Source: DASSFZ01 sp036514635 (GTDB lineage Bacteria > Chloroflexota > Anaerolineae > Fen-1058). From it: DNA of 15,970 nt. The notes under the pieces are model-generated. The model saw only the letters and a program-made list of their open reading frames with translations, was not told where the DNA came from and ran no database searches. The DNA is taken from positions 1 to 15,970 of the forward strand of contig DATBWU010000104.1 of the NCBI GenBank assembly GCA_036514635.1. Direction: 5' to 3'. This document shows, piece after piece, positions 6,699-12,211 of this stretch; within the stretch, counting starts at the first letter, position 1; every line of letters starts with the position of its first letter. The position numbers and the translations under genes are program-made.

Positions 6699-7037
6699 AT
6701 GTACCCTGACAGTGAAATCCTCTTCCCAACCCGGTGTATCCCCGTTCTGCGCGATCTGCGCGGCGGCGAGTGGCGTGACCTGGTCCAACGCGTGATGAAT
6801 CGCTCGGAAGACCACGAGGACACGCTCGGCTTCTCGCTGATGATGATCCGGCTGGGCGGCTGCCTGACCTGCGATCTGGACTCGTACCGCGCGTCGCTTG
6901 GCTGCGCCACGTGCTCTAAGCGCACGGTAGCCGGGTTCAAAGGCCCGGACAAAGCGCTGATTAAGAAGTTCAACGAGGCGCGCAAGGAAGTCAGCGCGTA
7001 CTTCGGTCAAAACGGCGGGAAGAAGGCCAAGAAGTAA
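6699..7037 (+). CDS. Small conserved-looking protein with CxxC-x10-CxxC cysteine pattern
   Basis: The 112-residue product is soluble with no signal peptide. It has Cys13 in PTRCIPVLRDLRG and four more cysteines in two pairs, Cys55-x2-Cys58 and Cys69-x2-Cys72, around DLDSYRASLG. This spacing suggests a zinc ribbon or other metal site. The tail is Lys/Arg-rich (ending GGKKAKK). It resembles hypothetical proteins I associate with Anaerolineae, but I cannot name a family. ATG 6699 was chosen; a GTG at 6690 adds three residues and neither has a strong ribosome binding site. It has its own promoter, a hairpin after the stop, and is divergent from the VWA gene, so it is probably monocistronic. The biased composition supports a real gene; the role is unknown. 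Confidence 0.75.
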   Translation: MYPDSEILFPTRCIPVLRDLRGGEWRDLVQRVMNRSEDHEDTLGFSLMMIRLGGCLTCDLDSYRASLGCATCSKRTVAGFKGPDKALIKKFNEARKEVSAYFGQNGGKKAKK

Positions 7038-7049
7038 CCTCAGACGACG

Positions 7050-7108
7050 GGCACTTTCATCCCCTCTGCTTCGCGACGGGGACCTTCGGAAGTGCCGGTC
7101 ATCTTTTT
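7050..7108 (+). terminator. Probable terminator after the small cysteine protein
   Basis: GGCACTT (7050-7056) pairs with AAGTGCC (7090-7096), with an inner CCCC/GGGG pair (7061-7064 with 7078-7081). TTTTT lies at 7104-7108, about 7 bases after the stem, which is further than usual, so strength is uncertain. Confidence 0.5.
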
Positions 7109-7143
7109 ACCCCCTGTCCCTGCCATACGAGGCACATCGAGTG

Positions 7144-7152
7144 TGGTATGAT
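7144..7152 (+). promoter_or_regulatory. Extended -10 promoter for the glycosidase-glycosyltransferase pair
   Basis: TGG followed by TATGAT (7144-7152) is a good extended -10 element. No -35 box matches at 16-18 bp upstream. Transcription would start near 7159, about 68 bases before the ATG at 7227. Confidence 0.5.
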
Positions 7153-7164
7153 GACGCCTACTTG

Positions 7165-7179
7165 CCCGCGCGTCGCGGG
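7165..7179 (+). promoter_or_regulatory. Leader hairpin followed by T-rich bases
   Basis: CCCGCG (7165-7170) pairs with CGCGGG (7174-7179) around CGT, and TATTGTTTGT follows. It sits just inside the predicted transcript and resembles a small attenuator, but the stem is short and no leader peptide was found. Confidence 0.3.
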
Positions 7180-7226
7180 TATTGTTTGTCTCGATATCTA
7201 GAGATGTCTCCTACATTCACCCCTCA

Positions 7227-8471
7227 ATGCACGCGCGCACCCTGGTTGTGATTGCCATAGCCGTTCTCCTCTTCGGCGGAGCGATCTTCGTCGCGCGCGA
7301 TTCGATCCGGTCTGCGCTGTTTGATGTGACCGGCGAGGATTCAGTGCTGGGGCAGGCGCGCGGGTTGATCGATCTGGCGACGCAGTTCACGCGCCCGATG
7401 CCGAATACCGCGCCCGATATAGCCGTCGCCTTAGCCGATGTCTCGCCCTTTGGCATCAACACGTTTCTGCATCAAGAGGTTGAACCGGCGAAACGCGAGC
7501 GCCAGATGCAGAGGGTGGCCGAGGCAGGCTTCCAGTGGATTCGCCAGCCGTTTCCGTGGTACGACATCGAGATCGGCGGCAAGGGCGATTTCCGTGATTG
7601 CCGAGAGGGCGAGTGTATCGATGCCTGGAAGAAGTACGACGGCATCGTCGATCTGGCCGAGCAGTACGGCGTACAGATCATCGCGCGCATCGACGCGCCG
7701 CCGGAGTGGGCGCGCGGCGGGCCGGGCGATTTCGCGCCGCCCGCCAACTTCGACGACTACACCGATTTCGCGGCGATGCTGGCCGAGCGTTATCGAGGCC
7801 GCGTGCGCTTCTTCCAAATCTGGAACGAGCCGAACAATTATCCTGAGTGGGGCGAGCAGCCGGTCGATCCCGAAGCCTTCACGCGCTTGCTGTGTGCAGC
7901 GTACCGGCGCATCAAGCAGGCGGCGCCGGAGGCCGTCATCCTCGCGCCGGCGCTCACGCCGACCAGCTCACTCGATCCCGGTCCCGGCCCCGGCACGGCA
8001 CTCAACGACTTCATCTACTTGCAGCGGATGTACAACGCGGGCGCGCGTGAGTGCTTCGACATCATGTCGGCGCAGGGCTACGGACTGTTCTCCGGGCCGA
8101 CCGACCGCCGCCTGCGCCCGCGCGTGATCAACTTCGGCCGCCCGCAGTACATTCGCGACATCATGGTCGCCAACGGCGATGCCGCCAAGCCGATCTGGAT
8201 CAGCGAGATGAACTGGAACGCCGTCCCGGACGAGATTCCCAACAAAGCCTTCGGCCAGGTGACACTTGAACAGCAGGCGCGTTATCTGGCGCTGGCGTTC
8301 GATCGCGTTCGGCGCGAGTGGCCGTGGGTCGGCGTGGCGAACGTGTGGTATCTCAAAGATGCAGACGACCACGAGAAAGATCAACCCAAGTATTACTTCC
8401 GTTTGCTCAATCCCGACTTCACGCCGCTGCCGGTGTACGAGGCGATGAAGCAGTACATCAGTGAGCAGTAG
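7227..8471 (+). CDS. Membrane-anchored glycoside hydrolase-like TIM-barrel protein (clan GH-A, GH5/GH39-like)
   Basis: The 414-residue product has an N-terminal anchor (about 5-22, TLVVIAIAVLLFGGAIFV) and then a single beta/alpha-barrel domain. The clan GH-A acid/base motif is IWNEPNN (Glu201); the nucleophile candidate is in WISEMNW (Glu327), 126 residues later, a normal spacing. ADVSPFGINTFL and WIRQPFPWYDIE mark the first strands. Both catalytic glutamates are present, so activity on a cell-surface or extracellular glycan is likely; the substrate is unknown. ATG 7227 was chosen because it gives a clean anchor; it lacks a visible Shine-Dalgarno, as does a TTG at 7182. The last five codons and the stop are made of heptamer repeat words. 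The next gene, a glycosyltransferase, begins 57 bp later on the same strand, which suggests a shared glycan pathway. Confidence 0.82.
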   Translation: MHARTLVVIAIAVLLFGGAIFVARDSIRSALFDVTGEDSVLGQARGLIDLATQFTRPMPNTAPDIAVALADVSPFGINTFLHQEVEPAKRERQMQRVAEAGFQWIRQPFPWYDIEIGGKGDFRDCREGECIDAWKKYDGIVDLAEQYGVQIIARIDAPPEWARGGPGDFAPPANFDDYTDFAAMLAERYRGRVRFFQIWNEPNNYPEWGEQPVDPEAFTRLLCAAYRRIKQAAPEAVILAPALTPTSSLDPGPGPGTALNDFIYLQRMYNAGARECFDIMSAQGYGLFSGPTDRRLRPRVINFGRPQYIRDIMVANGDAAKPIWISEMNWNAVPDEIPNKAFGQVTLEQQARYLALAFDRVRREWPWVGVANVWYLKDADDHEKDQPKYYFRLLNPDFTPLPVYEAMKQYISEQ

Positions 8472-8514
8472 TCAGTAATCAGTAATCACTGACCACTGTT
8501 CACTGACCACTGAT
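8459..8514. repeat. Heptamer tract D (CAGT/CACTG words), overlapping a stop codon
   Basis: Eight perfect 7-bp steps: CAGTGAG, CAGTAGT, CAGTAAT, CAGTAAT, CACTGAC, CACTGTT, CACTGAC, CACTGAT. The first two words lie in the end of the glycosidase gene and supply its TAG stop (8469-8471). As in tract B, four CAGT words are followed by four ACTG words, so the tract is roughly self-complementary. It ends 14 bases before the glycosyltransferase ATG. Confidence 0.8.
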
Positions 8515-8528
8515 CAACTCGCTCTGAC

Positions 8529-10520
8529 ATGCACGCTCGCCGTTTCACTCTACTCGTCCTGATCGTCATCCTCGTCTTCGCCGCCGGGCTGCGCTTCTTT
8601 CGCATCGACGCGCAATCGTTCTGGAATGACGAGGGCAACAGCGCGCGCCTGGCCGAGCGCAGCACCCTGCTCATCATCGAGGGCGCGGCCGGCGATATTC
8701 ACCCGCCGCTGTATTACCTCACGCTACAAGTGTGGCGGTCCATCTTCGGCGACAGCGAAGCCGCGCTGCGCGGGCTGTCGGCTGCCTTCGGACTGATCAC
8801 CGTCCTGGCCGTCTTCTTCCTGGGTCGCCGCCTGTTCGAGGCGCGCGTCGGTCTGATCGGCGCGTTCCTGGCGGCGATCAACCCCTTCCAGATTTACTAC
8901 TCGCAAGAAGCGCGGATGTACATGATGCTGGCGGCGATTGGCGTCGTGGCGACGTACCTGCTGGTGCGCCTGCTCGACTTCTGGAGCCTGCGCCCGCGCA
9001 TCTATGTTCCGCACCGCCGCTATTACGTGCTATACAGCGTGGCGATGGTCGCCGGGCTGTACACGCACTATGCCTTCCCTTTCGTCTTCGCCGCGCACTT
9101 CGCCATCGTGCTGGCGTGGTCGTTTTACCGGCCGGGCCGGGCGTTGACGTTCATCGGCAGCTGGCTGGCCCTGGCGATCGGGGCCGGCGTCTTGTTCTTG
9201 CCCTGGCTGCCGATCGCGCTTCGACAAATCGCCGGCTGGCCGGCGCAGACTGCGTCGCTGCCGGCCGGCGAGGCCCTGCGCCAGACCTTCCAGTCCTATC
9301 TGCTGGGCGGAACGATCCCGGCTGAAGAAGCCGCCGTCGCACTGGTCATCGCCGCGTCCTTTCTGGTGGTGAGCCTGTGGGCACCCGATTCGTTCGACGA
9401 GCCGGAACCCGACTGGGACACGACCGCGCCGCGCGCGTTGCGCTTCGGGACAATCGCCATTTACCTGCTGCTCCCCATCGCGCTGATCTTCGCGTTCGGC
9501 CTCTTCCGCGATGCCTATCTCAAGTTCCTGCTCGTCGGGTCGCCCGCGTTCTGCCTGCTGCTGGCGCGCGGCATCGACAACGGCTGGCAGATCGCGCGCG
9601 GCGCGATGTCGATGCCGTCCGCGCTAAGCGGCCCGCGCGAGGTCGCCTTCGGATGGGTGGCGGTCATGATCGTCCTCGTCGCGCTGATCCTGGGGGCGAC
9701 GCTCATCTCGCTGCGCGGACTGTATTTCGATCCGGCGTATGCCCGCGACGACTACCGCAGCATTGCGCACCGCATCACAGCCGACTGGCGCGACGGCGAT
9801 GCGGTGCTCTTGCATTCGGCGAACCAGTGGGAAGTGTTCACGTATTATTTCTCCGGCGGTCCGAACGTCTACCCACTCGTCCGGCAGCGGCCGATCGATG
9901 TGACGGCGACCGAGCGAGAACTGAATGACATTGCCGTGACGCACCGGCGGTTGTTCGTGTTGTACTGGGCGGAGGTCGAGCCGGACCCGGAGCGCGTGGT
10001 CGAGAAGTGGCTGGATCGGAACACGTACAAGGCCGCCGAGAAGTGGTACGGCCGCGTCCGCCTGGCGACGTATGCCGTGCCGGGGCAGGTGGCCGATGCG
10101 CCGGAGGCGCTGCTCGACGCGCAGCTGGGCGATCGCATCCGGCTCTATGGCTACTCGTTACTCACGCCGACCGTCGCGCCGGGCGACATCGTCCAGATCG
10201 CGCTGTTCTGGCGATGCGAGAAGGCGATCGAGCAGCGCTACAAAGTCTTCGTCCACATCCTCGACGCGGGCGGCCAGATCGTTGCCCAGACCGATCGCGA
10301 GCCGGGCGGCGATCTGGTTCCCACGACGATCTGGAAACCCGGCGAGCCGATCGTCGATCGCTATGGCGTGGCGCTGCCGGCCGAACTCCCGCCGGGTCGC
10401 TATCCGATTGAAGTGGGGATGTACACGATCGAAGGAGACGGCGCGCGCCTGCGCGTCGTCAACGGCACGGTCGATGTGGGGGATGCGCTGATGCTGACGC
10501 AGGTGACAGTCACACCATAG
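8529..10520 (+). CDS. Polytopic glycosyltransferase (PMT/ArnT-like, GT-C fold) with C-terminal beta-sandwich domain
   Basis: GT-C enzymes take a sugar from a polyprenyl phosphate and add it to a protein, lipid or glycan outside the membrane. The 663-residue product begins with a transmembrane helix, then the first outer loop with the acidic pair in FWNDEGNSARLAERS (Asp34-Glu35) and GDIHPPLYYLTLQVW, typical of the PMT_2/ArnT group. About ten membrane segments run to about residue 400. A soluble part follows, and from about 526 to the end (LGDRIRLYGYSLL onward) comes a beta-rich domain with FVHILDAGGQIVAQTD and PPGRYPIEVGMY, seen at the end of other bacterial membrane glycosyltransferases. ATG 8529 has no clear Shine-Dalgarno. 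Like the gene before it, the product starts MHAR. Donor and acceptor are unknown. Confidence 0.85.
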   Translation: MHARRFTLLVLIVILVFAAGLRFFRIDAQSFWNDEGNSARLAERSTLLIIEGAAGDIHPPLYYLTLQVWRSIFGDSEAALRGLSAAFGLITVLAVFFLGRRLFEARVGLIGAFLAAINPFQIYYSQEARMYMMLAAIGVVATYLLVRLLDFWSLRPRIYVPHRRYYVLYSVAMVAGLYTHYAFPFVFAAHFAIVLAWSFYRPGRALTFIGSWLALAIGAGVLFLPWLPIALRQIAGWPAQTASLPAGEALRQTFQSYLLGGTIPAEEAAVALVIAASFLVVSLWAPDSFDEPEPDWDTTAPRALRFGTIAIYLLLPIALIFAFGLFRDAYLKFLLVGSPAFCLLLARGIDNGWQIARGAMSMPSALSGPREVAFGWVAVMIVLVALILGATLISLRGLYFDPAYARDDYRSIAHRITADWRDGDAVLLHSANQWEVFTYYFSGGPNVYPLVRQRPIDVTATERELNDIAVTHRRLFVLYWAEVEPDPERVVEKWLDRNTYKAAEKWYGRVRLATYAVPGQVADAPEALLDAQLGDRIRLYGYSLLTPTVAPGDIVQIALFWRCEKAIEQRYKVFVHILDAGGQIVAQTDREPGGDLVPTTIWKPGEPIVDRYGVALPAELPPGRYPIEVGMYTIEGDGARLRVVNGTVDVGDALMLTQVTVTP

Positions 10521-10526
10521 GAAATT

Positions 10527-10616
10527 GAACACGGACATCTGCACCCACCCCGCCTGCGCGCCCCCGGCGCTCCGCGCCGGAAAGGGCGTGCGGTGTTCGC
10601 AGGTGCGGTGTGAACA
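10527..10616. repeat. Imperfect palindrome in the convergent spacer
   Basis: A GC-rich imperfect palindrome lies between two convergent genes. Its centre is the perfect hairpin CCGGCG (10564-10569) / CGCCGG (10575-10580); further out CATCTGC pairs with GCAGGTG (with one G-T). Outer flanks carry GAACAC on both sides. It resembles a REP-type element; no T-run is present, so it is not a clear terminator. Confidence 0.35.
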
Positions 10617-10619
10617 CTG

Positions 10620-10644
10620 AAAACACGGATGATTGCTATCCGTG
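10620..10644 (-). terminator. Probable terminator after dgkA (minus strand)
   Basis: On the minus strand CACGGAT (10644-10638) pairs with ATCCGTG (10630-10624) around a 7-base loop and is followed by TTTT (10623-10620). It lies 29 bases past the dgkA stop. One arm is also a word of the decamer tract. Confidence 0.45.
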
Positions 10645-10666
10645 AAATCCGTGTTTATCCGTGTCC
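10638..10666. repeat. Decamer-type tract E (ATCCGTG words)
   Basis: ATCCGTG occurs at 10638, 10647 and 10657, i.e. at steps of 9 and 10 bp. The tract ends 6 bases from the dgkA stop codon. The inverse, CACGGAT, is at 10624-10630. Confidence 0.6.
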
Positions 10667-10672
10667 CTTTTA

Positions 10673-11035
10673 TTACTGTCCAAACAACCGCGCCCACAGC
10701 GGCGGGCCGAGGATCAGCAATCCCACGAGGACGGCCAGGAACGCTGCGATCAGCACGCCGCCCGCCGCCGTGTCTTTCGCGATCTTTGCCAGCGGGTGGC
10801 GCTCGCCTGTCGCCAGATCGACGACCGCTTCGACCGCTGTGTTGACGAACTCGGCTGCCCACACCACGGCCATCGTCACGACGAGGATCGCCCACTCGAT
10901 CCGGCTCAATCCCAGCCACAACCCGGCCAGCACAACGGCGACGCTGATGATTAGATGCACCCGCGCGTTCGGCTGCGTCTTCAGAACGTAGAGGATACCC
11001 TCGAAGGCGTACTTGAAGGAGAGGAAGCGGCGCAT
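10673..11035 (-). CDS. dgkA: Diacylglycerol/undecaprenol kinase family protein
   Basis: DgkA-family membrane kinases phosphorylate diacylglycerol or, in Gram-positive relatives, undecaprenol, to return the lipid carrier used for cell-wall and surface-glycan synthesis. The 120-residue product has three membrane helices and both family motifs: EFVNTAVEAVVD (residues 62-73) and KIAKDTAAGGVL (84-95). The N-terminus RRFLSFKYAFEGI matches the family start, so ATG 11035 is preferred over a longer frame that reaches 11269 inside the toxin gene. No strong ribosome binding site precedes it. It lies 53 bp downstream of the toxin gene on the same strand and may be read from the toxin-antitoxin or ybeY transcripts. 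Confidence 0.92.
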   Translation of the reverse strand: MRRFLSFKYAFEGILYVLKTQPNARVHLIISVAVVLAGLWLGLSRIEWAILVVTMAVVWAAEFVNTAVEAVVDLATGERHPLAKIAKDTAAGGVLIAAFLAVLVGLLILGPPLWARLFGQ

Positions 11036-11088
11036 TGGAGTGTGGAAAGAAGGCAGAGGTGCTACATCAGGCACTAAACAGTTGGGGA

Positions 11089-11433
11089 TTATGGCTCGAC
11101 GCTCAAGACGACGGCCAGCGCACTGGTAATGTCGTGCATTGCTCTGCCCGATAGTCGTCCCAGGCGCCGGACGAATCTCGCCTGTGAAACCGATCGCACC
11201 TGAAATGCATCTGCGGATGAGGTCTTGGATAAGCCGTTGGCGGCGTCGGGGTCCAGCCGAACCATCCACGGCGCTATGGCGTACCGGTCTTTCCAGTCGG
11301 TGATCGGCACGATGACTCGCAATGGCAACACGCCTATCGCGTCGTCATTTACAATCACTGCAGGGCGAGTCTTCTTGATCTCTGCGCCAATGGTTGGATC
11401 AAGATTGATCAGCCAGACCTCACCCCTGAGCAT
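11089..11433 (-). CDS. mazF: PemK/MazF-family mRNA interferase toxin
   Basis: MazF/PemK toxins cut mRNA at short sequence-specific sites. The 114-residue product starts with the family signature MLRGEVWLINLDPTIGAE, followed by KKTRPAVIVNDD (the Arg of KTRP is conserved) and RVIVPITDW. Length is normal and no disruption is seen. ATG 11433 is preferred because GAGG is 6 bases upstream and the signature begins here; an ATG at 11448 adds five residues and has no ribosome binding site. The start overlaps the antitoxin end by 14 bp, which supports coupled translation. The cleavage site cannot be predicted. Confidence 0.92.
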   Translation of the reverse strand: MLRGEVWLINLDPTIGAEIKKTRPAVIVNDDAIGVLPLRVIVPITDWKDRYAIAPWMVRLDPDAANGLSKTSSADAFQVRSVSQARFVRRLGRLSGRAMHDITSALAVVLSVEP

Positions 11434-11665
11434 CGAAGTCCTCGCCATCGAGTGCGATGAAGGTAGTCAACTCGCTGTCTGTCACATAATCGGGACGAAG
11501 GATTTCAGCTGCCGCAGAGAGATGCTGCTTCTTCTGCTTATAAAGCAACGCCGGTTCTGTGTGCTGAAGGTCCTCGCGCACGAGACGAAGCACCACTTCG
11601 ATGATCTCCAATCGCTCGGCGGTGGAGAGCCTTTTCAATTCCTCCAGGATTTCTGTCTGAGTCAT
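11420..11665 (-). CDS. Antitoxin partner of the MazF-like toxin
   Basis: The 81-residue product is acidic and helix-rich at its N-terminus (MTQTEILEELKRLSTAERLEI), a pattern seen in small antitoxins next to PemK genes. It does not carry a recognisable AbrB or ribbon-helix-helix DNA-binding motif, so whether it binds DNA is unclear. ATG 11665 has a very strong ribosome binding site, GGGAGGTGAT, directly upstream; an in-frame TTG at 11683 is not needed. The overlap with the toxin gene and antitoxin-first order are what mark it as an antitoxin; sequence alone would give only a hypothetical protein. Confidence 0.8.
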   Translation of the reverse strand: MTQTEILEELKRLSTAERLEIIEVVLRLVREDLQHTEPALLYKQKKQHLSAAAEILRPDYVTDSELTTFIALDGEDFDAQG

Positions 11666-11682
11666 ATCACCTCCCTCATGCA

Positions 11683-11711
11683 ATTCTACCTCAAACGCTT
11701 GCGCGAGTTAA
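11683..11711 (-). promoter_or_regulatory. Possible promoter of the MazF-type module
   Basis: On the minus strand TTAACT (11711-11706) and TAGAAT (11688-11683) are 17 bp apart. The -35 box overlaps the ybeY stop codon. This would let the toxin pair be transcribed apart from ybeY. Confidence 0.4.
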
Positions 11712-12211
11712 AGTGTCAGATTGAGAGTGTGCGCCCGAATTTCGATGCTCAAAGTGGCAGGGCCTTCGATCGAGGCATTCACTTTACGGAGCGCCCTGGC
11801 CTGCGCCGACCACATGCGCCGCTGGCGTTCCGGCGTGTCGTGATCGTATCCTAACAGGTGCAGCACGCCGTGAATCACCAGCAGGCGCAACTCGTCGACG
11901 AGCGGATGGCCGCCCTGCTTCGCCTGTGCCTTCGCCCGCGCCAGCGAGAGGATCACATCGCCAAGATACTCTTTTTGCTCGGCAGAGGTTCCCGATCGGG
12001 CCGTGGGAAACGACAAGACGTCTGTCGGCGCGTCGATGCCGAGGAACTCACGGTTAAGTTTCCGCAGTGTGGCATCGCCCGCGATGACAATCGTCAGCGC
12101 CGCCGCGCGCCGCACACGCGCCACGTCGAGCGCGGCGAGGGCAGCCTGCTTCAACGCCGCCGCACGGATCGTTTCCGCCTGGCGCAGCGCGACGTGCACG
12201 TCAATCCGCAC
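11708..12211 (-). CDS. ybeY: Endoribonuclease YbeY (rRNA maturation, UPF0054)
   Basis: YbeY is a zinc-dependent RNase that acts in 16S rRNA 3'-end maturation and ribosome quality control. The 167-residue product carries the zinc motif H-x3-H-x5-H in HGVLHLLGYDHD (His114, His118, His124) and the upstream family segments LNREFLGIDAPTDVLSFP and EYLGDVILS. GTG 12211 is chosen: it gives the usual start (M)RIDVHV, has GGCAGG upstream, and overlaps the pgpH end by 11 bp, a normal coupling. A longer frame to 12283 would lie within pgpH and adds Pro/Arg-rich residues unlike the family. It follows pgpH as in many Firmicutes. Confidence 0.94.
   Translation of the reverse strand: MRIDVHVALRQAETIRAAALKQAALAALDVARVRRAAALTIVIAGDATLRKLNREFLGIDAPTDVLSFPTARSGTSAEQKEYLGDVILSLARAKAQAKQGGHPLVDELRLLVIHGVLHLLGYDHDTPERQRRMWSAQARALRKVNASIEGPATLSIEIRAHTLNLTL

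Noticed and set aside
7438..8127. Plus-strand open frame of 229 codons inside the glycosidase gene
   Set aside because: It is an Arg/Ser-rich alternate frame of a gene with intact catalytic motifs.
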